64,000 bases of DNA, taken from Acanthaster planci (lineage: Eukaryota; Echinodermata; Asteroidea; Valvatida; Acanthasteridae). The notes beneath the pieces were generated by a model. That model was not told where the DNA came from. It made no database searches and saw nothing but the letters and a program-made list of their open reading frames with translations. Both the position numbers and the translations under genes were made by a program. This document shows, piece after piece, positions 21,601-35,729 of this stretch. The stretch is taken from assembly GCF_001949145.1 (NCBI RefSeq), contig NW_019091663.1, forward strand, positions 131,018 through 195,017, given 5' to 3'. How positions within the stretch are numbered: the stretch's first letter is position 1; every line of letters starts with the position of its first letter.

Positions 21601-24600
21601 TCTGTAAAAACAATTAACGTTTAGAAGAATAAAATAAAAAATCATAAATAACCAACAATTTTAATTCCTGGGAGCCGCAACTGATTCAGATTACATTCAG
21701 CGATATTTATAACCCCCATACCCGCAGGTGACCCCCTTGACCTCTGTGACCAAAATTCGGGTTTGCCTGCATCTTGAACGTTGCCTGGGAAACCTAAGCA
21801 ATCCCAAGAAAGCAGCTGAGAGTTGTTGTGTTCCCTGCGTCCTGAGAAGATTTAAATGAAAATCAATCACAATCAAGAAGAAACTTTATAAGCTCTGTGA
21901 GGCGTCATGTTTCTCAGTCAAAATGTATCTGTATCTCTCAATTTTTTTTATGTAAAACGTTCATGGGCAAGATGCTTGCCTCCAACATGTCGCGGGGTGA
22001 AGTTGATTTGCTGCAAGGGGAGGATCCTCCGGCGACATTGATGATGCCTATCGAACGAAATTGATTTCAAGAAAGGATGCTTGGCACGAGGAGGAGACGG
22101 TGCCCTAGCTTTTGGCTCGTTTGATCTCCGAAAGAAACCTGTTTTGAAATTGATGGTGGAAATTAAATCAGGTTACACCTCAGTAAATGGAACCTCAGTT
22201 AATGTCATCCGTCGGGCACACGTTATGATAAATTCTCTCCCTAACGAAGCAGTTAAGAGTCAGCCTTTGAGAAAGGTTGGCTTTAAAGTGGAAAAGTACT
22301 GCTTCTGAAAAGGCAGTTTATTAGACTTTTCATCACCTGGGACAAAAATGCTTGAACGTTTAGGAAAAGATAGCGTTGAGCGTAAGATGATTGGAAAAAG
22401 TTTTAATTGACAACAGTGCCGACTCTGGGTTTACACTCGTGGCTTCGTTTGCTCAAACTGTACCCGTGTTAAAGGCAGCAGGTACTTGAAGGTCGGAAGT
22501 TACCCTTCCTTACAATGGCTTCAATCAAAATACCCTGCCGTTGTATTTAATGCCCGATTAGATTTGTCCCCTTTTTTGAATCGATCTCGTAGTGCATCCA
22601 TGAGAGATCTTCCAGCAGTGAAAGCGACTAATCACCTCAAGACCCCGGCGACTGTTTCCCCTCCGGTGGTTCTTCATTCTCCACAGCTCATTTGCTCTCC
22701 TTCAGTTCACGGCTGGTGCCTGCTCACAAAACACAGGAGGGATTAAAGAAAAAAAAACCGTCACAAAGTGGGACAGGGAACGAAAACTCTTGGGGACCAT
22801 TTCGACAGATGCATGACTTCTGGCTGAATGGACGACATTTTGGCCTGTAAGTCCATCCTTAGTGGAAGATAAGTGGAAGGCTCCAATTGTAATTGCAACA
22901 TGCGCACTGCTGACAGACTAGTTCTTAGTTGACCCGAGTTTATCAAGTTTTCCTTCTAAAAATTGGAAATAAGACCTCGTGAAACTGCAGGTCGAAGTAG
23001 AAACCACGTATATGCTGTACCTTTGCTCATGGGCGGAGATGGGGGGGGGAATGGGAGATATATCTCCCCTTTTCAAGTCACTAACTTAATGCGCACGTGT
23101 AACCTGCACCACCCATTCCACACTTGCCCACGTCACGATCTCACCTGGAATGGAGGCCGAGCCTGAACTGAAGAAATAATTCCCCACACGTCACACACCG
23201 CCCATGCATTTGCTACATGCAAGACCAGTAATAAAAGAATCAAATCCTGGACCACCAAATTGTGGCAAATTGAGTGAATTAGGTCACGGAAAGATTTCAA
23301 TATTGAAGTTGACCGGAGAGGGCGATAAATAACCTCCAGATCCAATCTTTCTCGTTGTTTTAGTAGCGAGACCCGACGTCGCGGCTGATCTGTACCGACG
23401 CTCCAGGCACTGCTGCTATCACGTCCACAGCAAGAAGTTGACACCGCTCCTACACACGGGGTAAATTCGGCTCACGGTTTCTTGACCACGCGCGACTTCC
23501 AATCTGCAGGAGTCATTGTGGCGGGCAAAATGTTATCAGTAGTCGAAAGTAGTTCGCAGTTCCGTGGGGCGTGTCAAAGTAGCTGTTCAGGGCCGTCCTT
23601 AGACCAAAGGGTGAACGTGCCACTTGAAAAAAAATGCTGAACTGCTATGACTGCAAGATGTGTTTTCGGAACTGAATTGTTATCAGCTTTGGTTCGGCTT
23701 AGACTCGACGAATCATGCACATTTTCTAGCATGTAACGAAGACCATCCACCTTGTGTTCCTTTGAACAGAATGAATATGACTGTTTTATAATTTCATGAC
23801 GGCCCTGATTAGTCGTTTGTTTTCGGTGTTGAGTTCTAAAATGGAAATATGATAAGTTCCCCCTCCCAAAGTCTCCAGTTTCTGGTCTGCGCGCGCGTCG
23901 CTATAGACCTGCGCATCGGCAAAATACAAAAAAGGTTTTTTATTTGGTACAAAAACGATGACCAAAAGCTGTCAAACTTAGACTGAAATCCAGCTAATGC
24001 GTAATTTTAATGTGTTTTGATGGGGTACCGTTGAGTAATAATGTACAGGAAAGGAGTCCCTGTAATAGTTCCCCGTGCATTTAGTCGGGCACTCTTTTTC
24101 AGATGACGTCATTTCTGTATTATACTTTTACATCTGGGAGCCAGACAAAGAAGGTGGTATTATGCCCTGTATGCATGTACAAGCTGAAAATGCTTTTAAA
24201 ATGTAAAAGTGCAGGGACCAGTCTATTTTAGTTTTGGTAGCGGCCGGAGTTACATGAGCATGCAGTGGCGATGGGCATCGCACGTTATCGTGCATCAGTT
24301 CCAGAAAAAAAAGGTGATGGTAAAAAAAATCCACGTCATGGCATCACTTTTGGAGCCAGCTCCTAACTAGAAACCGGAGACTTTTTGGTCTAAGATAAGA
24401 AACAAAACTTGATTTGAAAAATTATAATTGAAAAAATACCTATGGAAATTAGTGTGAGTGCTTATTTATATAAAGCGTTTATGGACGGAAGGAATTGTGA
24501 TGACATTAATTTTTTTGTCAAAAGGAAAACAGCTTTTGTAAGAAATCTTAAAATTGAATGTGACTTACATGCAGCTTACTTGGCGAGTTCGCTCAACCAT

Positions 24601-27600
24601 ATGACTCAACCGGGATAGACCATCGTTTCTCTTGGTGATAAACATGTGACCCGAGCACGGCATTATTATTTGGTGCAAATAATCCACGACAGAAAATGCT
24701 GGTATGGAAGACAAATCGCTTTCAAGGGGGTATTGGTGATACTGAAGTTACACCCCCTCTTCTGTGAACATTAACAGGTTCAAACCTTCACACAATGTCC
24801 GACTGAGACGTTTAAAATGCCACTTTGTCCCAAGCCCGTGTACCAAACTTGGATATGCCTTCCGGGTCTGCACTGTTGCCAAACAATTCCTACTTGGCGA
24901 TACAACAACTTAGGAGGGTGTAACTCCCTAGGTAAAGCCGACATCCTTGGGACGCTTCTTAAGACCTTATTTTATTTTCGGTTCCATGCTGGTCTCAATG
25001 TTTGTTGGGCAAACATTTCCTTATAGGCTTAGAAGCGGTTTGTGTCTGAAGGGGCCGGCAGGGAGAGGCTGTAGCCTAGCCCCTAGGGACTTCGCGGTGG
25101 CCTGAGGATCAGGAAGATAATCACACATCGAATGGAAGGACACATTATACTCATACAAAACACCAGTGGTAAACCTCCATTGCCAGAATAGTATAACACA
25201 CACAGTCGGGTATTTTTTGGGGGGGGGGTTCGTCTATAAGTAACTTGTGAACTGGCTACGTAAGATAAATAGAGGGCACACTGAATCCGATTTGAGATGT
25301 CCAAAGTGCCTAAATGATTGCATGGTTCTACTGAAGGCGCTCTGCGTAAATTACTCGACGCCAAATTCACAGTACAAATCCAAAGAGTATCCTCAACCGA
25401 AACACAAAAGAATATTCGACTTGTTTTTTAGAAGCTGTGCATGTATGACAGCTATTTACATATACTTACAGTACGTCTTATTTCACATCTTTGGTCGCTT
25501 TTAAGTTGAATTGAAGCTGTCAAAATTTAAGGAGTGTGTCTGTGATTAATAAAAAGTTATCAAATGATGGTGAAGCTGGCCTCAGTGTATTATACTGCAG
25601 ATAAATACTTAGCTTCCTGGACTTTTTTCAACTTGAAGCTGTGCTCTTTAGCTTTTTCGAATTATATCACATCACACTACCAACACAGCAATTCAAGTTT
25701 ACACCTTAAATTAGGACTCAGAGTACTCGACTCGTTTTTCGGAAGCTTCAGCGATTGAAATCCATGTAGCCGCTTGAAGATGATGAAAATTATTGTGTCC
25801 ATCTGCGACTCAATTTTCCGTTGCAAGATATTTTTCATGTTTTCATGTTCAGCAATGTAGCATCTATCAACAACCCCAAAATCAAAACGAACGTGAAACA
25901 TACAGCCTTTAGCTCATGGCCTGTTACGTGTTACGGACACGGTGCCTTGTCGCTCATGTAAAGACAGGGATGCGAGGCCAGCTAAGTTTATCTGCACTTA
26001 CAGGTCCCTACGCCTAATTGCCGTAATTTCGACCATTTTCCTTTGCCTCGTTCACCCATCGTAACTTTCGATGTTCCCTGCAGTCGGTGATGAAACGAGT
26101 GGTGGGAGAAATGCAAAGAAATGATAAACTTCCCAGCAATGCGAAATATTTCTGTTCAAGGTAAAAACGGAAGGTGACTTTTTTTTGTCTGCCGCAGTCT
26201 TGTGTGTACCGTGTGTCAACGGCGTACAATAGCCATTCAGCAGCCAGAGTACGTGGGGTCACGTTCTGTTGATGGGGCTCAGCGGGACGTGTACACTCCG
26301 TTCGCATTATCACAGCGGTAGAGGAGAACTGTGGATACGACAGCACGGACTCAGCTCAGGAGTGTTTGGCGAGTCAACCCAAACGTCTGGTGATAGAATG
26401 GTCTCCCCTCTCTCGTTTTGTAAAAGTGAAGAGTGGAGAGCCGGGATTGTTTAGGGAGGCCCTCGCGTGGAACAGACGTACGAACCCATCCAGCGGCCTA
26501 CCAAGTCTGCGCGGGGACTGGCCCGCACGAGCTTAAAAGCTTCTGCTTCGACTCGTTGGGGTTGTAGTTTTATTTTGAGTGCCCGATGAGGCATAAATGC
26601 AAGCGTTAGACCGACACCCGTGGTAAGTGCAGTTTTGCTGCAGATCGTGCGTCCACGGCCTATATGGGCAGTTCGTGTGCTCCATGTTAAATCGAGCAGA
26701 ACCCTTTGCTCTTATGAGGTATATTTCTCCCAGTTCAGCTAGAACTTTTCTCAAGTGAAAAACTAATACAAGTGCAGACACTGGGCATCCTCTGGGAAGT
26801 CCTTGAAATCATCGATCGTATAACCAGTTTGTAATCCGGATACGGAATGCACTTTTTGAGCTGAGAACGTTCGATACAAAAGGGAGGAGTGTTTAAGTAC
26901 TACTGTCAATGAGTGACTTGTCTCCAGTACTAGCCGGAGCATCTTTAGACTCTAGTCTCGTCAAATGACCTGTGATCTATCGACCTCTCAACGTGTTTTA
27001 TGCCTCCTTAATATCAACAGCCCTATACGTTCAACTACCGGTAAGATTTTCTTGCATGTTATAAAATCTAAAGAATTATATTTTCAGCAATGAGTAGTGA
27101 TAGGAGGTTCCCATCGCCAAAGATTACGTTGTGTTCCAGTGCAAGCTCCTAAGCGTTTCAGCATTGGCATGCTAATTAATGGCCCTGTTAATTAAAAGAA
27201 CATACAAGGAGACTAGTTTAATGAACATGGTTACAGTTTAGCGTACTTAAACGATTTGAAAAGTTAGTATGTATAGAAAACAGTAAGTGCGCGTATATTT
27301 AAAATGCTCATTACTGTCAACATAACTTTTAACATATTGTTATATGAGTATCCAAGAGAGTTAGAGTTTAAGACGAAGCATAACAAGCAAAGAAGAGTAG
27401 GGGTTGAAACAAAAATTACGGTAGGAGAAAATAAATTTCTAATGTTTAGAATTATAAGCATTCTTGCAGTTTAGAGAATGTGATGCGTATATCCGCGGCA
27501 CGGAGCGCTGTCAATGCACAGCTTGATCTTCTTTAACGATGGGGAAAGTTGGACAAACCTGACAAGTTTGTGATCGCGAGGAAGTCTGTGGTCGTGAGAG

Positions 27601-28699
27601 TAACACATCTGTCATAGCTGTCATGGCTCAGTTTATCGGATGACATTTTGAGGATGTCGCTCTAGTTGCATCAAAGACACAGTACGACTTCCAATTTACT
27701 CTTATTTTACGACTATCCAGTTACTATAAATAGATTGATGTTGATGGGGAGTTAGCGTGAAGCTATGTACTTCGAGCTTCGACACCTTTTGCACCAACAT
27801 GTCGAGTTGTTTACAAAGTAAATCATTATCATATGTAACAGTGACTCCATTTGGAAATTACCCTATTCCTAATGTGTTTTATTGGTTTGGGGTTGCCTTT
27901 TGAAAACAGTGGCGTATCTGCTGGGCATTTCTTTTCCTAACGGCAATCGAAATTTTTCATTCATGAAAAGGATCCTCAACCCCCAAAGAAAGGTGATTAC
28001 AGGCACGGTTGGGGGGGGCTAAAGCCGCCCCGCCTGGGTGATATTACCATTTTCAGAATACTGGCGCTGTGAAGTCTTAAGAAGACAGGGGGAACACAGT
28101 AAGCCTTTGAATAAATGTGATACACTACGTCGTCTGATGGCACATAAACATCATTTGAATTCTCTAGATGAAAGATACTGTTACTCTAGAGGTTCTGCTT
28201 GGCAGCCACCTTTCCGATAACTGCTTTTGTCACGGAAGGATAGTGCAAAAGGTGTACTCATCTGTATCCCTGCGGAGCAAAAGATCTTACTAGAAAAATG
28301 GCTGCTATATGCAGAATTTCTAAACCTTGTGATTCCGGGCAAGCTTTTTGACTACCATCTCTGGAATGGAGCGGTTCCTTTGTGCCCTTCTTATCCATAA
28401 TTGAAAACAGTGAATTGGTGCAAGGCGCATCTTATGTAACGACACAAAAGCTTGCCTCGAATCACGAGGTATAGCAACAGTGTCTTTGGTACGGAGAATT
28501 CAAATTATTAGGTTCACGTGAATTTAAAGAACCCAGTCTACCAGATTTTATTCAAATTTAACTCGCAAAAGGCTTATTTTTCATGATGTCTTCAGGGCGA
28601 ATTCCCCTGATACGTTCTTTTGGGAGAATCGTGATTCATAGATTGTTTGTATTGGCTAGAGCCTAGAGGGTGGATTTCGAGGATGTAATTTTTATTTTT

Positions 28700-28793
28700 C
28701 AAAACGCGCATTGGGTCGACAGATTTCGCACACTGTAATTGGTCAACGCGTAGCAAACTCTCGGAGGCGCACTATTGGGAAACGCCCTTTGGT
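28700..28793. mobile_element. Partial MITE (right half), copy 4
   Basis: AACGCGCATTGGGTCGACAG, then an arm resembling TTGGTCAACGCGTAGCAAACTC and the terminus GGAGGCGCACTATTGGGAAACGCCC, match the centre and right arm of the 178-bp element at 9514–9691. The left arm is absent. Confidence 0.65.
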
Positions 28794-31700
28794 CGTTAGG
28801 ACATTCGTTGTTTTACATTGAAAGTGCCGTTTTTAGTGTTGATAATGCCTATTATGATACAAAGGCTTGATAGAGATTCCTGGAGTTACTTGTCGCAATA
28901 GAGTTTCATTTTGAACAGATTTCTCGGTCAGAAAGCTGTAAGAAGTGTAGCCTACAAAAGCCATCCCACTAGACCGCGCAGGCAAACCATTGGAAGTTGT
29001 TTCCCCCAGGATTGATTGTAGTAAAGACGTCGGTGGAACCCATCTGTTCGCGAATTAATCAATTTTCCCCAGAATTTTTGTTTCGCATGCATAGGTCTAG
29101 TTCTGTTCCAGGAATAAAAAAGTATGGAAAGGGGGAGCGCGTGGCCAACGCTATGCCCCCCCTTTAGCTGGTTGGTGCTCATTGCGACAATTTAAAAAAA
29201 ATATCCCTGCCGTTAATTATTGGCGCCAAAACGACAGCTTGCCCGAATTGTCCAGTGGCGATGGTATAGGGTGATTCTGACGGCGCAAACGACCGCGCAG
29301 AAAAAAATAGTACCAAAGGGGATGCTCAGCGCAGCGCTAACATGATGCAGTTGCGTCGACAAACCCATTGCTTTGATGGCGATGGAAGCACCCGGTGATA
29401 AAATCTTCGCTTTACCAAGAGGGTCCATTCTAGCTTTGTCCACCCCCCCAAAAAAAGCTAAATGGCCCTATGGATTGATTCCCGCTACTGCGCATTACTA
29501 ATGTTATGTTGACAGTTTGTTGACAGGAATTGTCCTTGCTGCACAAAGCCGAATAAGTTACCTTGAGAGTGATTGATGAAGCGATCGTCTATGGATGTGC
29601 AGCCCAATTCGTGCGGCAGCGTAAATACTAGGCTGTAACTCAAACATTGAGGAAGACTGAAGATTCGATGGTGTCTGGAGTAATTTCTTTTTATTAGCTA
29701 TTAAAAAAACATTTGACAAATTGAAATGTAGGTGAAACTTGTGGATACGGCATTAGCCTTTGAGGTGGTCGCGGATATTGCCACTTGACCCCCCCCCCGT
29801 TTTCCTCCAGGTTAGTTTTAAGGTCGGGTCAAATCGTGCACGGCGGAGCAGAATTGGAGAGTAGAAAACACTTGAAATGACGCAAAAATTGCTGGAGGGT
29901 AATGGCTGCACCACAATCGTAACCTCGTCTTTGGGGACTTCTAATGCATTAAACTTCAACAACCTCGACAAGAAGCGGTGGGTAGGCTGTGATCCGAGTG
30001 CACACTGCCCACGTTGTTTTATTTTGCGGCACAGAGGCACGAAATAATGTACATGTACACGGCACAAGCCACTATACTGTCAGATGTGCATTCAATGTAT
30101 TTTTTGTTGTTCATGTAGGCCTACGTGTAGGTTTTTATACAAATAGTTGAACTTTAAACTCCTCATAAGTCGATTAGTTCCTACTCTGGACGGCACAGTG
30201 GTCGATTTAGCTAGGCCTACATATATATTTGTTCTTCAACCTAATGATGAACACGACGACAATCCGTGTTTTCTTCATAAACACTATTCGTTGGATAAGA
30301 AAATTAGACGGAGCTTTTACTTCAACCATATAGTTAATGTTTCACGGGCCAAAGATGTCGCCGCCTCTTTTGCTAAAAATGCAGCTTTTTATCCCCAAAC
30401 TTCATTTGTAAGGCTGTTTATGATATTTCATTCCATGGATCTGTCAGGCCAACGCACGGGTGCACTGAAAATCCTAAAACCTAGAGGCAGTGTGCTCTAT
30501 TCGACCAAAAATGTTCTTGGGCCATATGTCCCCCTTTAGATTGAATATACGCTTTGTTTATATCTGGTTTCTTCTATGTAACTTTGAAGCTCACTCTGCG
30601 TTCATTTTGGACTCCACATAATGAAGCTTTTAAATTATATTGTAAGAAAACACCAATTTAAACACCACATCATGAGGCATAAAATTTCGCGCTGGAGGCT
30701 GGTTTGTACAAGAGCTGCACTGGAAACAATTTAAATCACAGAAACCTGATGTCTAATAGAATCATCCTAACTCTTCAAAGTATGGCCCCCATCTTGCTCA
30801 AGTTACAATTACAATCTGTATTATTCAGCCGTCAGTACGGTGGACATCCGTCGCGTGTCTTGAGACCTCAACGAGACATTATTATGGATGGAATGGTACA
30901 GGATCGGTCATCGAAGAGAATTGATATCAGCGAGGTCTCCTTCACTGCACAGCTGCAGCTCAGTACATAGGTCGAACACTGTTATGTGTTACGTTATGAA
31001 CGAGCTAGTTGCAATGGTGGGGGCGATACATCACCCTCATGTTATGTGATTTGCGAGGGTATGAGCCAGTTGTTACGGTGGGGGGCGATAAATCACCCTC
31101 CCTCCTTCAACCTGTAAAGTGGGCTGAAGCACGTGGCTGAAGAGCCTGCAGCGCAAGGTCTGCGGGTATGGATGAAGATGGACCTATTCTTGGCACTGAC
31201 GCACGCCCGTTGAAAACCCATAAAACCCGGGTCATCCTCACCAATAGCTGATGTGTACAAATGTGAACAACTCGAGACCCAGGGCGTTATAAGTCGGGAA
31301 TGGGTGGGGCCGGCAGTTCACTTCTGTTTAGCAGAATTTAAAAAAAAAACAACTCGGAAACTTTGGCGGGAAAAATCAGTGACACTACACACCACTGGTC
31401 TCCGACATCTTTGCCGTGTTTCAAACAGTAGCCATTGCAACTTCCTTCCAAAATCTTCAATCCCCTCTTGAAGCTCCATAACCTATCGAAGTATGAGTCC
31501 CACATTGCATGGTGGGATTTCTGTACAGGTGAGACTGGGAATGAGGTGATAGTGGAAAGGATACATGTAAGAAGAATCATCTGTCGTTAGGTTTTTTTTT
31601 GTTTTTTCAAGAGGTATGTACTTGAACAGTTGTCATGGTTCAGCTGTGCATCATCTTCAAGTTGAGAATCTTCAACTACGGCTGTACTTTTTAACCCAAT

Positions 31701-33214
31701 TTATAATCAGATTAGCCCAGTTTTTTTCCCCTTTGCTACCCCTTCAACAAAAAGCATCGCATTGAAGTCAAAAAGAGAAAGCATAATGGAAATGAGACAT
31801 CAAGGTTTTATTTCCCAACTGAACGCGGTGTAAGATCGTTGATGGAAAAAAGTCTTGACTACAAGTCCTTTATTAATTTGATTCTACAGTTGCAGTGCCC
31901 CTAAAGGTAATGGGGTTGGATTTCTGCATGATTTCATTATCTGAGTCCTAGCTCGACTTTGATCGGAAGTCTGGCAGAAATTAGTTGAAAAGTGAATTTC
32001 CTCTTTTGTGTGTCCCGATGTGAATAATTCAATAATGATACAAAGGGTTAACCTGATACGCAGTTGAATTTTGTAGCGGTGCGCCTTCCGGCGTACCTTT
32101 CTGTTAACGTACTGATAAACTGTCATTTGGTTGAAGCCGATGGCACACCGTAAGTCTATAAGTGCGGCCATATTTATTTGTCCAAGAAATGTCCTCGTGT
32201 ATGTTTTGATCCTAGCTTTGTACATCTGCCAGGCAAGTGCAGAGTCAGTCACATAAATACGCGTAATTATAGTTATCATTTGAGTGTTTGTTTCAAATTC
32301 CTTGTCGACCAAACCGCCTGAAACTCCACCCCATGTCGGATGTAACGAGCAACACGTCAACGTAAGGAAATTTATATACATATACTACGATCTCCGAGAT
32401 AACATGGTCGTCGGCAGTATTCGATACCCGAAATTAAATTATCAAACCAAGGCTAGGGGAAGAAGTCGTCTTGGAATGAAAAGCTATTTATAAAATCGAG
32501 GTAAAAAAAATCACCCTGGGCAAGAGTGCCTTATCGTGTGAACAAAAGGAGATACACCGATGGCTCTACGACAGTAAAATAGTCGTGGTATTCATTAATT
32601 GACGAGATCAAACGCGTGTGCAGGGGATGTTTCCGCACCTGAAACAAGTTTAGCTTCCAGCGTTATTCTTAGTTGGCTAATTTTCTCTTTGACTCTGCGT
32701 GTCCTGAAAAAAAAGCAAGTGTCGTGTTTTAATCGGCCCGGTGAATGCATTCACAGTAGCATGCCTCCGTGGCCCATACCAAGCACGCTTTGGACGCTGC
32801 CTCGGGCACACCATCACATGAAAACATGAAACTAGATTCTGCATTGGAGCCACCCAGGGCTTAACAAGTCTTATCTTTGCATCAAATATCACCAACATGT
32901 GTACTCGCATTTATAAATCATACAGCAAGGTTGAAAGGGTTGATAATGATACACGTGGAGACTAATGGGATTTCATTTCAACACCTTGAAGTCACATTAA
33001 GGTTGAAACTAAATATTCTCTGTTGTCAACAGTGCTGCGTGAAATTTTTAAAGACTCCCTGTCTCGTCCTTAAAGTTTAGAGGTAGTTTTTGTGGAACAT
33101 TAAAGGTTACCTGCAGCAACTTAAAGCTTGGAGGTACGTGTAATAATAGGAGAAGAAGAAGAGAGAGTGAAATATACAGCCTGAGATACACGCACGACAT
33201 TTCACAAAAGCTGT

Positions 33215-33232
33215 ACATGTAGGCCTACATGT
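33215..33232. repeat. 18-bp perfect palindrome containing TAGGCCTA
   Basis: ACATGTAGGCCTACATGT is its own reverse complement. It carries the TAGGCCTA core seen repeatedly across the window, and similar ACATGTA sequence continues on both sides. Confidence 0.8.
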
Positions 33233-33786
33233 CTATATACATGTACACAGAGAAATGACAGCTATCAGGGACCAAATCGATGGATCGTTCAGAAAAAGGC
33301 TTTCAGTTTTAAACTGCGTTAAGGGAACCTCAAAAGCATAGATCAGAATTAGCGAACAGTTAAAGTACCAGATTTGAGACGTTTAAGCAAGTGTGTGATC
33401 CTCTAAGTTCCACTGCGAGAGTTTGTGAGAAATGAGTCACGCATTCCTGGCCCTCTTTAAATTTGTGAACGTCCCCTCGCCGAAACTTGGACAGTATTCT
33501 TCGTGCGTTGAATTCTTCTGTGGCCACGTGCGGTGGCAGGACGCATCGAACATAACAGGTTATTAACCCCCCCCAAAAAAAACTTAGTGCAAGCAGTCCC
33601 GTTATTTTGAAGTACATGAAACGGTTGAGCAATTCCATTGGTCGAGAACCAGCCACATGGCTAGTCTTGTGTCACATGAAATTTATACTTCTGTGAAACC
33701 TGGTATCTTTCCTTTGTATTGATTGACGAGTCACAATCTTAAGTTTAGTTGAAGGCCACCTTCATGTGTATTTGCGCTTTAACACA

Positions 33787-33866
33787 ATGAGTAATAATAA
33801 CAATTATAATAGGTATTTTTATATAGCGCATTTCGTAACTGGGAGAAACCTGAATGCGCTTCAAAA
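33787..33866. repeat. Dispersed-repeat-like sequence with ATATAGCGCATT motif
   Basis: An AAT-rich run is followed by TTTTTATATAGCGCATTTCG and a short inverted partner: AGCGCATT at 33825–33832 with AATGCGCT at 33853–33860. From general familiarity, this AT-rich head followed by a TATAGCGC segment resembles a repeat seen in many invertebrate genomes. I cannot name a family. Confidence 0.45.
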
Positions 33867-33916
33867 TGAAATTATAATACAAACTATAATCTACCTATTT
33901 ATCTACAAATCCATTG

Positions 33917-34013
33917 TCTACGTAGTAAACTATAGTCTACATAGTAAACTATAGTCTACATACATGTACATATAGTAAACTTTAGCCTACACAGTAAACT
34001 ATAGTTTACATAT
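33917..34013. repeat. Minisatellite of about 19 bp flanking an assembly gap (left side)
   Basis: Degenerate units of CTACATAGTAAACTATAGT are repeated up to the first N at 34014, mixed with ACATGTACATATAGTAAAC variants. The same units resume after the gap, so the gap is very likely an unassembled part of this array. Confidence 0.85.
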
Positions 34014-34352
34014 NNNNNNNNNNNNNNNNNNNNNNNNNNNNNNNNNNNNNNNNNNNNNNNNNNNNNNNNNNNNNNNNNNNNNNNNNNNNNNNNNNNNNNN
34101 NNNNNNNNNNNNNNNNNNNNNNNNNNNNNNNNNNNNNNNNNNNNNNNNNNNNNNNNNNNNNNNNNNNNNNNNNNNNNNNNNNNNNNNNNNNNNNNNNNNN
34201 NNNNNNNNNNNNNNNNNNNNNNNNNNNNNNNNNNNNNNNNNNNNNNNNNNNNNNNNNNNNNNNNNNNNNNNNNNNNNNNNNNNNNNNNNNNNNNNNNNNN
34301 NNNNNNNNNNNNNNNNNNNNNNNNNNNNNNNNNNNNNNNNNNNNNNNNNNNN
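34014..34352. other. Assembly gap (339 Ns)
   Basis: A run of N characters. Both sides carry the same minisatellite, so the missing sequence is probably more of the array. The true length is unknown. Confidence 0.99.
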
Positions 34353-34400
34353 TTACATGTACATATAGTAAACTATAGTCTACATAGGAAACTATAATAG
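34353..34400. repeat. Minisatellite flanking the gap (right side)
   Basis: ACATATAGTAAACTATAGTC and related units continue the array seen before the gap, then give way to unique sequence near 34400. Confidence 0.8.
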
Positions 34401-34404
34401 GTAG

Positions 34405-34586
34405 TTAATTCTCCCAAGGGAAGTGAAAAACAGGTGATTTATCACAGAATGTGCCGTTTCCACCGTCAAGGCGATGAAAACTCCCAAAAAGCTGTCCTGT
34501 CTTTTCTTATCTGAACTTAAATATTAGCAGAATCAGCTTTTAGATACCCAAAGCGGTTACAGGAGTCCACGGTGTGTATCGAAGGA
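34405..34586 (+). repeat. Direct repeat of about 182 bp, copy 1
   Basis: From TTAATTCTCCCAAGGG through CACGGTGTGTATCGAAGGA, this segment is nearly the same as 35547–35729 in the same orientation, with scattered substitutions. No coding content or terminal inverted repeats were seen. It is either a dispersed repeat or a remnant of a local duplication of about 1.1 kb. Confidence 0.8.
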
Positions 34587-34663
34587 CCACGGTTCGCGCC
34601 ATCATGACGCGCCCCAGTACACTCCATATTAGGCATTATTGCGATTACTCGCCACAGGCACGT

Positions 34664-34996
34664 ATTATGACATGATTAGAGGGTTATTAAAAAAAAAAAG
34701 TCAAATTCTTAAACCAAAAATCTTTGAAAATTCATACATGTATTTTTAGCTTTTTGACTGGCTCAAAACCGTGTTTTGGATGGGAATAACTTGTGTGCTT
34801 TGTTTAGGACCGTCTGAGAAGAATGGACATTATGACATGATTAGAGGGTTATTTTTTTAAAAAAAGTTAACCTCTTGAACCAAAAAATCTTTAGAAATTC
34901 ATACATGTATTTTTAGCTTTTTGTCTGACTCAAAACCGTTTTGGTGGATGGGAATAACTTGTGTGCTTTGTTTAGGACCGTGTGAGGACAATGGAC
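34664..34996 (+). repeat. Tandem duplication of a unit of about 165 bp
   Basis: The unit starting ATTATGACATGATTAGAGGG at 34664 is repeated from 34829. Shared internal landmarks include ATTCATACATGTATTTTTAG and GGGAATAACTTGTGTGCTTT. The copies differ by a modest number of substitutions and small indels. Confidence 0.85.
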
Positions 34997-35546
34997 GCTG
35001 GTAATGTCCCGGGCCGCAGTCCGTTGTTAAACAGCACCTTTATTCCAGCTTACTACGATGGGACTTTGGTTGTCTCTACAACCTCGCTGGGAAAAAAATA
35101 ATAAATTGAAATTTGGCGATTTGGTGGTTTGTTGATTGTGGTTGGTCTAGTCGTGCAACTTCGGCGTAGTCGATGAGTCACGCACCGAGCTTAACAGCCC
35201 CAGACCCGTAAACCTGATGTTTTAGGTAATAACAGCGTTACACTGTGATATGCAGCAAGATTTCTGGTGACGTACATGATACTAATTTCATTCAGCGGCT
35301 TAATATTGCTTCATTTTTTTTGCAAAAGTCGGTCTGACACGAGGCGTTATTCCGAGGCCAATTGATGTATCGTCTTTATAAAAGGTTGTGAAAGTATGAT
35401 TCAGTATAGGCACCTTTATGCGCCATCTCCTGCAAAGATATCGGTAACTCTTAAGGGCTTGACCATGCAAAGGTAATTCATAAATGCCACCCAAGCAAAG
35501 GGAGAAAATAAGACTCAGTGTTCTGCGATGTATGTCTCTTTGGTTA

Positions 35547-35729
35547 TTAATTCCCCCAAGGGAAGGGAAAAAACAGGTGATTTATCACAGGATGTGCCGT
35601 TTCCACCGTCAAGGCGATGAGCACTCCTAAATAGCTGTCCCGTCTTTTCTCATATCAACTTAAATATTAGCAGAATCAGCTTTTATATACCCAGAGCGGT
35701 TACAGGAGTCCACGGTGTGTATTGAAGGA
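35547..35729 (+). repeat. Direct repeat of about 183 bp, copy 2
   Basis: Same orientation and order of landmarks as 34405–34586: CCCAAGGGAAG, AACAGGTGATTTATCACAG, GCCGTTTCCACCGTCAAGGC and GGTTACAGGAGTCCACGG. The two copies bracket the 165-bp tandem duplication. Confidence 0.8.

Larger units (their letters stand above)
18772..33786. other. Long non-coding stretch, no gene recognised
   Basis: I found no exon with recognisable protein similarity in these 15 kb. Open frames are scattered on both strands at lengths expected by chance; the longest is 165 codons on the minus strand at 31884–32381, without motifs. A partial MITE lies at about 28700–28793 and a palindrome at 33215–33232. Several G, C and T homopolymer runs occur, for example near 23040, 25214 and 29790. 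It could be intergenic DNA or introns of a gene whose exons lie outside the window. Confidence 0.5.

Noticed and set aside
30147-30539. 130-codon open frame on the plus strand
   Set aside because: No motif or homology that I can recognise and no supporting gene signals.
31884-32381. 165-codon open frame on the minus strand, the longest outside the recognised genes
   Set aside because: No family motif, no splice context, and composition typical of AT-rich non-coding DNA.
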